A DNA stretch of 64,000 nucleotides from Victivallis sp. Marseille-Q1083. GTDB taxonomy: Bacteria; Verrucomicrobiota; Lentisphaeria; Victivallales; Victivallaceae. A program made the position numbers and the translations under genes. Below the pieces are notes generated by a model, which saw only the letters and a list, made by a program, of their open reading frames with translations, had not been told where the DNA came from and did no database searches. The stretch is from positions 2,472,501 to 2,536,500 of the forward strand of contig NZ_CAHJXL010000001.1 of assembly GCF_903645315.1 (NCBI RefSeq), written 5' to 3'. Within the stretch, counting starts at the first letter, position 1, and the number at the start of each line of letters is the position of its first letter. Positions 46,685 to 56,132 of this stretch are shown in pieces.

Positions 46685-47599
46685 ATGAAGCCGACATTAT
46701 TGGTGCTGGCCGCCGGCATGGGCAGCCGCTACGGCGGACTGAAGCAGTTGGATCAACTGGGGCCGTCCGGTGAAACGATTATGGATTATTCGATTTATGA
46801 CGCGATCCGCGCCGGATTCGGCAAGGTGGTGTTCATCATTCGCCACGATATCGAAAAGGAATTCAAGGACGTGATCGGCAAGCGCTATGAAGGGCGTATC
46901 GCCATCGATTACGCCTTTCAGTCGCTGGACGATCTGCCGGCCGGTTTCAGCGTGCCGGAAGGCCGCCAGAAACCGTGGGGAACCGGGCAGGCGGTTTACG
47001 CGGCGCGCGATGTCGTCAGGGAGCCGTTCGCGGTGATCAACGCCGATGATTTTTACGGGGCCGACGGCTACCGGAAGCTGGCGGAGTATTTGAGCCGGGC
47101 GGAAGATAAAAACGGCATCGGCGATTATTGCATGTGCGCCTTTGTCATGCGCAATACGCTGTCGGAAAATGGTTCGGTGTCGCGCGGCGTCTGCGAAGTC
47201 GATGCCAGCGGCGACTTGACCAAAGTGGTCGAGCACGCCAAGATCGAACGCGCCGCCGATGGCAGAATCGTCAGCACGCTCGAAGACGGTTCGGCGGTCG
47301 ACTTCACCGGCGAAGAGCTGGTGTCGATGAACATGTGGGGCTTTACGCCGTCGCTGTTCGGCCGGATGGAAGCGTTGTTCAGCGCCTTTCTGCAGGAGCG
47401 CGGCCGGGAGTTGAAGAGCGAATTCTACATTCCGTTTGTGGCTGACGCGCTGATCCACCGGCGCCAGGCGCAGCTCAAGGTGCTGACCTCGGCGGATGCC
47501 TGGTTCGGCATCACCTACCGGGAAGACCGGCCGCACGTTGTCGCCAGCATTCAGGCGCTGGTCGACCGCGGCGTTTACCCGGCCAAACTGTTTGCCTGA
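46685..47599 (+). CDS. Sugar-1-phosphate nucleotidyltransferase
   Basis: 304 residues. The N-terminus LVLAAGMGSRYGGLKQLD is the nucleotide-binding loop of sugar-phosphate nucleotidyltransferases, with KPWGTGQAVYAARDV, FAVINADDFYG (catalytic Asp pair) and VSMNMWGFTP. There is no GlmU-type acetyltransferase domain. In the cluster it would take HexNAc-1-P made by the NahK-like kinase and UTP to UDP-HexNAc. The exact sugar is inferred from neighbours. AAAGGA precedes the ATG, and it lies 55 bases after the LacI gene. Confidence 0.88.
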   Translation: MKPTLLVLAAGMGSRYGGLKQLDQLGPSGETIMDYSIYDAIRAGFGKVVFIIRHDIEKEFKDVIGKRYEGRIAIDYAFQSLDDLPAGFSVPEGRQKPWGTGQAVYAARDVVREPFAVINADDFYGADGYRKLAEYLSRAEDKNGIGDYCMCAFVMRNTLSENGSVSRGVCEVDASGDLTKVVEHAKIERAADGRIVSTLEDGSAVDFTGEELVSMNMWGFTPSLFGRMEALFSAFLQERGRELKSEFYIPFVADALIHRRQAQLKVLTSADAWFGITYREDRPHVVASIQALVDRGVYPAKLFA

Positions 47600-47633
47600 T
47601 GAGATTATTTCAATACGAAAGCTTAGGAGAACT

Positions 47634-48731
47634 ATGAAGCACGACGTCAAAGCGGTCAGCCGGATGTTCGACATTTACGGCGATTTCGTCGGCGCGGTGC
47701 CGTATGGCACCGGCCATATCAACGATACTTACCAGGCGGCTTACAATCAGAGCGGCACGCTGGTGCATTACACCTTTCAGCGGATCAACTCCAATGTGTT
47801 CAAGAATCCGCCGGCCCTGATGGAGAACATCTCCCGGGTGACCACCCATATCTACCGGAAAATCAAGGACCAGAAGCAGGAGGCTTCGCGGCGGACGCTG
47901 CGGCTGGTCAAGGCGTTTGACGGCAAGTCCTACGTCATCGACGCCGACGGCAATTACTGGCGCGCTTATCTGTTCGTCGAAAAGGCCCGGACCTACGATG
48001 TGCTGGAAACGATCGATCAGGCTTTCCAGGCGGCCCGCTCGTTTGCGGAATTCCAGATGGATCTGGTCGACCTGCCGGGAGAACGCCTGAACGAGACGAT
48101 TCCGGATTTTCACAATACGCCGAAGCGGATCGCCAATCTGGAAGCGGCGATCAAGGCGGACAAAATGGGACGGGTCAAGGAGGTTTCCAAAGAGATCGAT
48201 TTCGTCATGAAGCGCAAGGAAGAGGCCGGTCTGCTGATCGATCTGCAGAACAAGGGCGAGATTCCGGAACGCATCACCCACAACGATACGAAGCTGAACA
48301 ACGTGTTGATCGATGACGCCACCGGCGAAGGCGTCTGCGTCATCGACCTGGATACGGTGATGCCGGGCCTGGCGCATTACGACTTCGGCGACATGGTGCG
48401 CACCGGCACCAGCCCGGCGATGGAGGATGAAAAGGATTTGTCGAAGGTCTGTATGCGGTTCGAGATGTTCGAGGCGCTGCTGCGCGGTTATGTCAGCAAC
48501 GCCGGTAAATTCCTCAATCCGGTCGAGCTGAATTTGTTGCCGTTCAGCGGCAAACTGATCACGCTGGAAATCGGCACCCGGTTCCTGACCGACTACCTGG
48601 AAGGCGACGTCTATTTCAAGATCCACCGGCCGGAGCACAACCTCGACCGCTGCCGCACCCAGTTCAAGCTGGTCGAATCCATCGAAAATCAGATGGACCG
48701 GATGATGGCGCTGTTGAATTCGTTGAAATAA
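47634..48731 (+). CDS. nahK: N-acetylhexosamine 1-kinase-like (NahK/aminoglycoside phosphotransferase fold)
   Basis: 365 residues from the ATG after AGGAG. Kinase motifs are GAVPYGTGHINDTYQ and YTFQRINSNVFKNP, the Brenner-type loop ITHNDTKLNNVLID and VIDLDTVMPGLAHYDFGDMVRT, which matches the NahK/LnpB signature. NahK phosphorylates GlcNAc or GalNAc at C1 in the lacto/galacto-N-biose pathway known from bifidobacteria. Flanked by a nucleotidyltransferase and a GalE-like epimerase, it points to HexNAc salvage to UDP-sugars. Confidence 0.9.
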   Translation: MKHDVKAVSRMFDIYGDFVGAVPYGTGHINDTYQAAYNQSGTLVHYTFQRINSNVFKNPPALMENISRVTTHIYRKIKDQKQEASRRTLRLVKAFDGKSYVIDADGNYWRAYLFVEKARTYDVLETIDQAFQAARSFAEFQMDLVDLPGERLNETIPDFHNTPKRIANLEAAIKADKMGRVKEVSKEIDFVMKRKEEAGLLIDLQNKGEIPERITHNDTKLNNVLIDDATGEGVCVIDLDTVMPGLAHYDFGDMVRTGTSPAMEDEKDLSKVCMRFEMFEALLRGYVSNAGKFLNPVELNLLPFSGKLITLEIGTRFLTDYLEGDVYFKIHRPEHNLDRCRTQFKLVESIENQMDRMMALLNSLK

Positions 48732-48756
48732 TCTCAATACAGGAGTTTGATTGGAA

Positions 48757-49677
48757 ATGAGAATATTGGTTACCGGCGGAGCCGGTTTTATCGGCAGCCA
48801 CATCGTGGAATATTTCCAGGGCAAGGCTGAAGTGCGGGTGTTGGACAATCTGCGTTCCGGCTACAAAAAGAACCTCGACGGTTTCAAGGTCGAATTCATC
48901 GAAGGCGATATCCGCGACCGGGAGACGGTGCGGCAGGCGATGGAAGGGGTCGATTACGTTTTCCATATGGCGGCGATGATCAGTGTGCCGGAGTCGATGT
49001 TCAAACCGATGGAATGCGTCGACATCAACGTCGACGGTCTGCTGATTGTTCTGGAAGAAGCGGCCAAGGCCGGCGTCAAGAAGCTCTGCTTCAGCACCAG
49101 CGCGGCGATTTACGGCGACAATCCGACCGTGCCGAAGCGCGAAGAGATGTTCCCGGAGCCGAAGAGCCCGTATGCGATCACCAAGCTGGACGGCGAATAT
49201 TACTGCAACATGTTCACCAAGGAAGGCAAGCTGCAGACCGCCTGCCTGCGTTATTTCAACGTGTTCGGACCGCGCCAGGACCCGAAGAGCGCCTATGCGG
49301 CGGCGGTGCCGATTTTCACGGCCAAAGCGGTGGCCGACGAGGAAATTTCCATCTACGGCGACGGCGAACAGACGCGCGATTTCATCTATGTCAAGGATAT
49401 CGTCGCGGCCAATGTCTTTATGGCGATGAACGATTTCACCGGCGTTTACAACATTGCCTACGGCGGCCGGATCACCATCAACGACCTGGTCGAGACGATC
49501 AAGAAGCTGACCGGCTCGAAGTCGCCGGTGAAGCATTTGCCGGAACGGGCCGGCGATGTCAAGCACTCGATGGCGGCGATCGACAAGCTGGCCGCCACCG
49601 GATTCAAACCGACCTATTCGTTCGAGAAAGGCTTGGCGGCGACCATCGCGTTTTTCAAAGAACAGCGGCAGAAGTGA
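48757..49677 (+). CDS. NAD-dependent sugar epimerase/dehydratase (GalE-like)
   Basis: 306 residues. The Rossmann loop is MRILVTGGAGFIGSHIVE, with FHMAAMISVPES, the catalytic triad Ser (STSAAIYGD) and Tyr/Lys (SPYAITKLDGEYY), and RYFNVFGPRQDPKSAYAA near the substrate site. It probably swaps UDP-GlcNAc and UDP-GalNAc (UDP-Glc and UDP-Gal also possible), as LnpD does. AGGAG is spaced better for a TTG at 48751 than for the ATG used here, so two extra residues are possible. Confidence 0.9.
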   Translation: MRILVTGGAGFIGSHIVEYFQGKAEVRVLDNLRSGYKKNLDGFKVEFIEGDIRDRETVRQAMEGVDYVFHMAAMISVPESMFKPMECVDINVDGLLIVLEEAAKAGVKKLCFSTSAAIYGDNPTVPKREEMFPEPKSPYAITKLDGEYYCNMFTKEGKLQTACLRYFNVFGPRQDPKSAYAAAVPIFTAKAVADEEISIYGDGEQTRDFIYVKDIVAANVFMAMNDFTGVYNIAYGGRITINDLVETIKKLTGSKSPVKHLPERAGDVKHSMAAIDKLAATGFKPTYSFEKGLAATIAFFKEQRQK

Positions 49678-49725
49678 CGGCCGCATAACCTTCAATCAAT
49701 CCATCAACGGAGAGTGTGTGTAAAA

Positions 49726-50511
49726 ATGGATGTCATTATCAGAAAAGATGTGAAATCGGCAGTGGATCTGGCGGCGCGTATCATGGCCGATGCCCTGCGC
49801 AAACGGCCGGACATGACGCTGGGACTGGCGACCGGCCGGACGATGGAAGCGCTGTATGCTGAACTGGTGAAAATGCACCGGGAGGAAGGCCTGGATTTCT
49901 CGCTGGCCAAGTCGTTCAACCTGGATGAATACGTCGGATTGGCGCCGGACAATGTCAATTCCTACCGCTATTATATGAATCACCACTTGTTCGATCATGT
50001 CAATATCGACAAGCGCAATACCCATCTGCCGAACGGCCTGGCCAAGTGTGAAGCCGGCGAGTGCGAACGGTATGAGCAGGAGATGAGATTGGCCGGCGGC
50101 ATCGACCTGCAACTGGTCGGCATCGGCCGCACCGGTCACATCGGTTTCAACGAGCCGCTTTCGCCGCTGACCAGCCGGACCCGCTCGGTGGCGTTGACCC
50201 AGGGAACGATCGAACAGAATTCGCCGTTGTTCACCTATCCGGATGTCATGCCGCGGCGGGCTTTCACGATGGGCGTCGGTACTGTGCTGGATGCCCGTTC
50301 TGTGCTGCTGCTGGCCACCGGCGCGGAAAAGGCGGACATTATCGCCAAGGCGATCGAAGGACCGGTCACTTCGATGATTTCGGCTTCGGCGCTGCAGATG
50401 CACCAGAACTGCACGGTCATTCTGGACGAGGAAGCGGCGGCGAAACTGCAGCTCAGGGATTTCTGCGACTGGACGTTCGCCAACGATCCGAAGTGGGATG
50501 CGTTCCGGTAA
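49726..50511 (+). CDS. nagB: Glucosamine-6-phosphate deaminase
   Basis: 261 residues. NagB motifs are LGLATGRTMEALYAELV, KSFNLDEYVGL with the catalytic Asp, NSYRYYMNHHLFDH, LVGIGRTGHIGFNEPLSPL with the ring-opening His, and MGVGTVLDARSVLLLATG. The usual G-x-D-G-H-I reads GRTGHIGF here, a mild variation. It converts GlcN-6-P to fructose-6-P and ammonia and completes the route begun by NagA. The allosteric C-terminal part of the E. coli enzyme is reduced. It is the last gene of the rightward operon. Confidence 0.93.
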   Translation: MDVIIRKDVKSAVDLAARIMADALRKRPDMTLGLATGRTMEALYAELVKMHREEGLDFSLAKSFNLDEYVGLAPDNVNSYRYYMNHHLFDHVNIDKRNTHLPNGLAKCEAGECERYEQEMRLAGGIDLQLVGIGRTGHIGFNEPLSPLTSRTRSVALTQGTIEQNSPLFTYPDVMPRRAFTMGVGTVLDARSVLLLATGAEKADIIAKAIEGPVTSMISASALQMHQNCTVILDEEAAAKLQLRDFCDWTFANDPKWDAFR

Positions 50512-50827
50512 GATGATGAATTAGAAAAAGCAGCGTCCCGCCGCCGGCGAAGTATATTCCGGCGGCGAAACGCTGACCGCCGGTATCACAGGGGCGGAGT
50601 TGATTTCAAGCGGCGTCGGCATTGCCGGCGCTTTTTTTTTAAGCAGCCGGCCGGTCAACGGCCGGCTGAACGCAGGAGATCGCTCAATCAAAAGGGATGA
50701 TAATCTCCGATGAATCTCGAATAAATTATTCGAATAAAAATAATTTGTTGTTGAATGAATCAATCATTATCAGATGATTTTCAATGAGTTTTTGTTCGTT
50801 TTTGTGGCGGCTGACTGATGAAAAGGG
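50512..50827 (+). terminator. End of the amino-sugar operon: three hairpins
   Basis: Hairpin 1 (50532-50574) has an 8-bp GCCGCCGG/CCGGCGGC core closed by AGCGT/ACGCT. Hairpin 2 (50611-50631) pairs GCGTCGGCA with TGCCGGCGC and is followed by nine T residues, the best Rho-independent terminator. Hairpin 3 (50644-50668) is a perfect CAGCCGGCCG/CGGCCGGCTG stem. No gene was seen in the interval. Confidence 0.7.
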
Positions 50828-50856
50828 TTGCTTTTTGGGCTGGTTTTTACTATAAT
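50828..50856 (+). promoter_or_regulatory. Putative promoter of the second prepilin-like gene
   Basis: TTGCTT (50828-50833), 17 bases and a perfect TATAAT (50851-50856) lie 92 bases before the ATG, in AT-rich sequence. Confidence 0.6.
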
Positions 50857-50948
50857 TATAATAGTAATCGAAGTTTGCCAAATATGTGGTGTGGAAAAAC
50901 TGAACCATTGCAACGGCCAATCAAGCCCAACAGGAAAGGAAACCGCCA

Positions 50949-51716
50949 ATGAGGAACAAAAACTTTACACTTATCGAATTGCTGGTGGTGATCGCGATTA
51001 TTGCCATTCTGGCCAGCATGTTGCTGCCGGCGTTGACCAAGGCGAAAGCGGCGGCCCAGTCGGTCAAATGCCTGAGCAATCTGAAACAGATGGGGTTGGT
51101 GCATGCCTTTTATCAGGGGGATTACGACGACTGGGCGATGCCATCATTCGTGGTGGGGGATAGCGCCTGGTTCGGAACCGGCTGGAAATCGCATGTCGAA
51201 GTGTTCAAGGACGATTATGGTTTTTCTTATCAGGCTCTGATCTGTCCGGCTTCCGGCGGAGAGATTAAGGAACTGTATGGCGACACTTGGAACAGCTTCT
51301 ACGACGGCGAAGGCAGTTATGGCATCAATTTTAGCAGCGTCGGCAGTCTGCCGCAATTTGTCCTGCAGAACAATGTCTGGTACCGTCCTCACAAAGTCAG
51401 TGAGATTGACTCTTTCGGCCGCGCCTCCACGCTGATCTGGGCGGCTGATTCCACGCCGAAAAGCCAGGGCGCCTGTAGCTGGAATAGCGGACTGTATATT
51501 TCGGCTTATGGCGGTGTTTCGCCGAACTGGGTCAAATCCGCCGGTGAATATGGTGCCGCCGGACGGCACTCCGACCGGGTCAATGCGGTGATTTTTGACG
51601 GCCATGCCGAAGCCATCCAGGCCCGCGACCTGATGAGCTGGGATACCCACTGGAGTCCGCTCAACGGCCAGAATGGTTTGATAATCAATGATTGGAATAT
51701 TACGATTCCGGATTAA
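50949..51716 (+). CDS. Prepilin-like secreted protein with H-X9-DG type tail
   Basis: 255 residues with the same leader as the protein at 26695 ([19 protein letters not shown] after MRNKN), then [20 protein letters not shown] and the tail [14 protein letters not shown]. The middle parts of the two proteins differ. It is led by its own strong promoter and followed after 92 bases by a GH114-like gene, so prepilin-like genes in this genome seem to accompany secreted glycan-active proteins. Export by a type II/IV-like machine is inferred from the leader. Confidence 0.9.
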   Translation: MRNKNFTLIELLVVIAIIAILASMLLPALTKAKAAAQSVKCLSNLKQMGLVHAFYQGDYDDWAMPSFVVGDSAWFGTGWKSHVEVFKDDYGFSYQALICPASGGEIKELYGDTWNSFYDGEGSYGINFSSVGSLPQFVLQNNVWYRPHKVSEIDSFGRASTLIWAADSTPKSQGACSWNSGLYISAYGGVSPNWVKSAGEYGAAGRHSDRVNAVIFDGHAEAIQARDLMSWDTHWSPLNGQNGLIINDWNITIPD

Positions 51717-51808
51717 TATTAATAGGAGAAGTGGATGCTGTTCACGGCATGCCGGGTAGTGCGCAATACGGAAGTTGAAAATTTTAAAAGATTGAATAAG
51801 GATTGGCT

Positions 51809-53230
51809 ATGAGGTTGATCGGAATCGCGGCGGCGGTACTGCTGGCCGGTTTGCAATGGTGGCCGGAAACGGCTTGCGGGGCGTTGCCGGAAAAGGAACG
51901 CAAACCCTGGAAGGAAGTATCCAGTTATGTCTGTTATTACGGCTCCGGCCGGCTGGAAGAGCTGGCGAAATACGACGTGGCGATCATCATGCCGTGGGAA
52001 TTGAGCCCGGAAGAGATTGCCGAATTGAAACGGGCCGGCGTCTGGGTGATCGGTTATACCAACATCGGCGAGGATATGCTCCGCGTCGGCGACGGCATGG
52101 GTGCCGGCGGCTACGCCTCGTATTTCCTCGATGCCGACCGGGACGGCCAGCCGGATGTCAATCCGGTCTGGCAGACCTGTTACGTCGATGCCGGCAAACC
52201 GGCCTGGCGCGACCGGGTGTTCGAACGGGTTCTGCCGTTCATTCTCGATGAAAAGGGCTGTGACGGTGTTTTCCTGGATATGGTCGATTCCGCCGTACAG
52301 GTGGCGCCGTCCACGGCCGGCGGCATGGTGCATCTGATCAGGGAGATCAAAGCGGCCCGCCCGGAAGCGTTGCTGGTCGTCAACCGCGGCGACTTTCTGC
52401 TCGACGGCCTGGCCGGCGTCATCGACGGCATGATGATTGAGAATTTCTGCGGGTATTATGACTTTGCCAACGGCCGCTGGGTCAAATATACGCCGGAAGA
52501 GCTGGCCGGTTCCGCCTGGTACGGCGTCCGGATCAACCGATACCGGCAGCAGCATGACTTCCCGGTGTTCATCTTCGATTTTCCGGACGACGGCGACACC
52601 GAATTCGATGCGTGGCTCGGTCTGAACTGCGCCCGGTTCAATTTCATCCCGTGGCGTTCCCAGACCGACACGGTGGAAACGAAACGATTTTTTCCGATGC
52701 CGCAACGCGATTACGGTGATGAACAGGGCCGGTTCGCGCTCGATTTCGCCGGCTTCTGCCGGGAGACCGGCGTCGCTTATGACGAAATTAATCCGGAACC
52801 GAAAGCCGGCAACCTGGCGGCGGCGGCCAACGGGGCAAGGGTGGAGGTCAGTTCCTATCCGCATGTCGAAATGGCGTTGAACGACAGTTTTGCCGGGGAG
52901 CGGCGGCCGGCCTTCCTGCAGTGCTGGCAGTCGGCTGAAGTGGCGGAAACGCACTGGGCGGCCGTCTATTTGCCGAGGACCGCCAAAGTGCGGACTGTCA
53001 AAATTTACTGGGAGGCGCCTCCGCAGCAGATCACGCTCGATGTCCGTCGTTACGACGAATGGGAAAAAGTCGGCGACTATCCGGTCGCCTCGGATGAAAT
53101 GGTCACGGAGCTGCGGTTGCCGGCTGAACAGGAAGCGGTCGACGCCGTCCGGCTCCGGCAGTTCCGCCATCAGGGAACGGCGGATCATCCGGAGAGGATG
53201 GCGATTCGCGAGATCGAAGTCTACGAGTGA
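51809..53230 (+). CDS. Secreted GH114-like protein (endo-alpha-1,4-polygalactosaminidase family)
   Basis: 473 residues. Signal peptide 1-25. Residues about 35-300 form a TIM-barrel of the TM1410/GH114 type: VCYYGSGRLEELAKYDVAII, AGVWVIGYTNIGED, CDGVFLDMVDSAVQ, LLVVNRGDFLLDG and DGMMIENFC carry conserved acids. The C-terminal 150 residues resemble a discoidin (F5/8)-type sugar-binding domain (AVYLPRTAKVRTVKIYWEAP). The family cleaves galactosamine-containing polymers, which fits the HexNAc cluster upstream. AAGGA sits 6 bases before the ATG. Activity is inferred. Confidence 0.75.
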   Translation: MRLIGIAAAVLLAGLQWWPETACGALPEKERKPWKEVSSYVCYYGSGRLEELAKYDVAIIMPWELSPEEIAELKRAGVWVIGYTNIGEDMLRVGDGMGAGGYASYFLDADRDGQPDVNPVWQTCYVDAGKPAWRDRVFERVLPFILDEKGCDGVFLDMVDSAVQVAPSTAGGMVHLIREIKAARPEALLVVNRGDFLLDGLAGVIDGMMIENFCGYYDFANGRWVKYTPEELAGSAWYGVRINRYRQQHDFPVFIFDFPDDGDTEFDAWLGLNCARFNFIPWRSQTDTVETKRFFPMPQRDYGDEQGRFALDFAGFCRETGVAYDEINPEPKAGNLAAAANGARVEVSSYPHVEMALNDSFAGERRPAFLQCWQSAEVAETHWAAVYLPRTAKVRTVKIYWEAPPQQITLDVRRYDEWEKVGDYPVASDEMVTELRLPAEQEAVDAVRLRQFRHQGTADHPERMAIREIEVYE

Positions 53231-53361
53231 AGCGGATTGGAAACCTGGCGTCCGCCGCCTTTGCCGGCGGCGGACGCGGTGTCATGCAAGGAAAAATGAA
53301 ATGATCGGGCGCTTGGTTTTCCGGTATGCTGCCGGACCGGTCGTAATATGGGGTGTGTTCC

Positions 53362-55626
53362 ATGCGGGAAACGTTTGAATGGGCCGAAGGCTGGAGCCGG
53401 TCTTCGGACAATTTTGTCGACGACATTCAGGAAAATGTCACTTTGCCGGATTGCCCGGTGCTGGAGCAGGAGGTGGTCAACACGCCTTTTTTCGGCAAAA
53501 TCTGGTATCGCCGGCGTTTTTTTATTCCGGCGGAGTGGAAAAAGCGGGCGATGCAGGTCGAAATCGACGCCGCGATGCAGACGACCCGGGTATTTTTGAA
53601 TGGCGTTTATCAGTTCACCCGTTTCGGCGGTTATCAGCGTTTTGTGATTCCGTTGAATGAAAACATCTTGTATGATGCCGAGAATGTGCTGACGCTGGAA
53701 GTCGACAATACGCCGCAGCCGGATTGTCCGCCCGGCAAACCGTGGCGGAATCTGGACTTCTGTTACTATTCCGGCCTTTACCGGTCGGCCCGGCTGACGG
53801 TGACCGAGGCGATCCACATCAGCGACCCGCTGGCGGTCAGCCTGACTGCCGGCGGCGGCATTTTCATCCGGACGCTTGAAGCCGGCCCGGAACGGGCGCT
53901 GCTGTCGCTGCGTCTGCACGCCGTCCATGAAGTCGATCTGGAGTGCCGCTGGTGTCTGGCTGAACTGGGAAAACGGGAGTTTCCCTGTTCGCTGCAGGTG
54001 GTCGTCACCGCGCCGGACGGAACGGAGGTTGGCTGTTTCGGCAGTGAAACGGTCAATCTGCGGATGAATACCGATCATACTTTCGAACTCGAATTGCCGG
54101 TCGACCGCCCGGAATTGTGGGATGTCGATCGTCCGGCGCTGTACCGGGTGGAATGCACTCTTTGGGCCGGGACTCAGGCGGTGGACCGCCGGACGGTGCG
54201 CTACGGCATTCGGACATTGGCCTTCCAGCGGGACGGGTTCCGGCTGAACGGCCGGAAAATCGAACTGCGCGGCACCAACCGGCACCAGGAGTTTCCGTAT
54301 GTCGGCAATGCCGCGCCGGCGACGATGCAGCGGCGTGACGCCTGGCTGATCAAGCAGGCGCATTACAACTTCGTCCGGCTGTCGCACTACAACCAGCATC
54401 CGGCTTTTCTGGATGCCTGCGACGAATTGGGACTGCTGGTCATTGCGCCGATTCCCGGCTGGCAGTATTTCAGTTTGAACGGCAGCTTTGTCGAACGGGC
54501 GTTGCGCGACTGCCGGGAGCTGATCCGGACGGAACGGAACCGGCCGAGCGTCATGCTCTGGGAAGTTTCGCTGAATGAGGCGTATCCGCCCGGCTGGTTG
54601 AACGGCGAGTTCCATCGGACCGCACATCGGGAGTATCCCGGCGACCAGTGCTTTACCTGCGGCGATGTCTACGGCTGGTTCGACGATTGGGATGTGCTGT
54701 TCTTCCGGCCCGGTCTGGAAACCGACAAACCGGTCTTGATGCGGGAATACGGCGATTGGGGCTTCGGCGGCAACAACAGTACGTCGCGGCAGAGCCGGGG
54801 CGGCGGCCGCACCGCACTGTTGCAGCAGGCGTGGAATTTTCAGTGGACCTACAATCAATTGCGGGCGATGCCCGGCGTGATCGGCGGCGCCACCTGGGTG
54901 ATGTTCGATTACAACCGCGGTTATCACCACCAGTTGGAACAATCCGGCGATACCGATTTTTTTCGGGTGCCGAAGTACAAATACCACTTCTACCGCAGCC
55001 AGGGCGCCGGGGAACCGATGGTGTTCATCGCCGACGACTGGCTGCCGCGGGAGGGGGAGGACAAAGTGGTGGTCTTCTCGAACTGCGACGAAGTGGAGTT
55101 GCTGGTCAACGGCCGCACTCTTGCCCGCCGCCGGCCGGATAACGGAGCGGATTCGCCGTACAATCCGGAACGGAATTCACCCGGCTGGGAAACCGCTTTG
55201 CTCGACGAGGTCGACGAATCCGGCGGAGTGCCGTTCGACGGCGGCAACTGCCATCACCTGCCGCATCCGCCATTCACCTTTGCCGGGATCGTCCATGAGC
55301 CGGGCGTATTGCGGGCGGTCGGTTACCGCCGCGGCGAACCGGTCGCCGAAATGACGGTGCGCACGCCCGGACCGGCAGTGGCACTGGAGTGCCGGGTACG
55401 GACCGACGGCGTCGAGTGGCAGGCGGACGGCGACCTGATTTTTGTCGATGTCTGCAGCGTGGATGCCGACGGCACGGTTGTGCCCGGGCGGTCGGATCGG
55501 GTGACGCTGCGGATTGACGGCGACGCGGTCATGGTCGGCAGTCCGGTGCGGAGCCTGGAGGCCGGCATCACGACTTTCCTGGTCAGGGGGCGGCCGGCCG
55601 CGCTGACCGCGTGCCCGGCGGAATGA
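53362..55626 (+). CDS. GH2-family beta-galactosidase/glucuronidase-like enzyme, cytoplasmic
   Basis: 754 residues in the GH2 order: jelly-roll sugar-binding domain (FGKIWYRRRFFIPAEW, MQTTRVFLNGVYQF), immunoglobulin-like domain, TIM barrel with LRGTNRHQEFPYVGN, acid/base Glu406 in SVMLWEVSLNEAYP and nucleophile Glu462 in PVLMREYGDWGF, then C-terminal beta domains. No signal peptide, so it acts on imported oligosaccharides. The ribosome-binding site is weak. It follows the GH114-like gene by 131 bases. The linkage cleaved (beta-galactoside, glucuronide or other) is not decided by the sequence. Confidence 0.85.
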   Translation: MRETFEWAEGWSRSSDNFVDDIQENVTLPDCPVLEQEVVNTPFFGKIWYRRRFFIPAEWKKRAMQVEIDAAMQTTRVFLNGVYQFTRFGGYQRFVIPLNENILYDAENVLTLEVDNTPQPDCPPGKPWRNLDFCYYSGLYRSARLTVTEAIHISDPLAVSLTAGGGIFIRTLEAGPERALLSLRLHAVHEVDLECRWCLAELGKREFPCSLQVVVTAPDGTEVGCFGSETVNLRMNTDHTFELELPVDRPELWDVDRPALYRVECTLWAGTQAVDRRTVRYGIRTLAFQRDGFRLNGRKIELRGTNRHQEFPYVGNAAPATMQRRDAWLIKQAHYNFVRLSHYNQHPAFLDACDELGLLVIAPIPGWQYFSLNGSFVERALRDCRELIRTERNRPSVMLWEVSLNEAYPPGWLNGEFHRTAHREYPGDQCFTCGDVYGWFDDWDVLFFRPGLETDKPVLMREYGDWGFGGNNSTSRQSRGGGRTALLQQAWNFQWTYNQLRAMPGVIGGATWVMFDYNRGYHHQLEQSGDTDFFRVPKYKYHFYRSQGAGEPMVFIADDWLPREGEDKVVVFSNCDEVELLVNGRTLARRRPDNGADSPYNPERNSPGWETALLDEVDESGGVPFDGGNCHHLPHPPFTFAGIVHEPGVLRAVGYRRGEPVAEMTVRTPGPAVALECRVRTDGVEWQADGDLIFVDVCSVDADGTVVPGRSDRVTLRIDGDAVMVGSPVRSLEAGITTFLVRGRPAALTACPAE

Positions 55627-56132
55627 CCCGTCGCGGTTTCCGGCCGGGCCGTGTTCCGGCGGGCCGTTCGGGAACGTGTCTTGATTCCGCAGGATAACGT
55701 ATTCCATTTCATTGCGGCAATTCGGGTCGATCGGACTGTTCGGGATTTGTATTTTGGAAAAGCGATGAGTATATTGAATATCGGCATCGGCGGAAAAGAT
55801 CCCGTCGATGTCGTGCTTTTTGAAAATCGTCGTATTCCAATTTCGCGGAAAAAACCGTTCGGGATATTTCCGGCAAGTGAAATTGATCGGCCGCTCCGGT
55901 GCCGGTGCGAGGCGGCAGGCGGATTTTTTTATCGTTTCCGTACGGGATGAAAAATTCTTTGTTTTGAAATTGGCCGCGGAATCATTGGATGATTTTGCGG
56001 TCTCTTTTTGGCTCCGGCGGCGGCCGGCAATACGACGGTTTCGGGTGATCTGAACCATGAAGCGTCAGGGCGGCCGGCTGCAGATGCAGCAGGGGGAGGG
56101 GTGCGGCGGTCCGGCTGGAATAAAGGAAAAAG
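55627..56132 (+). other. Intergenic region before the hybrid kinase gene
   Basis: No convincing gene in 506 bases. TTGTAT (55747-55752), 17 bases and TATATT (55770-55775) are a plausible promoter but would give the kinase gene a leader of about 350 bases. AAGGAAAAAG precedes the kinase ATG. Confidence 0.35.

Noticed and set aside
55177-56058. Leftward frame of 293 codons over the GH2 3' end and intergenic region
   Set aside because: More than half is antisense to GH2 and the rest has no ribosome-binding site or motif.
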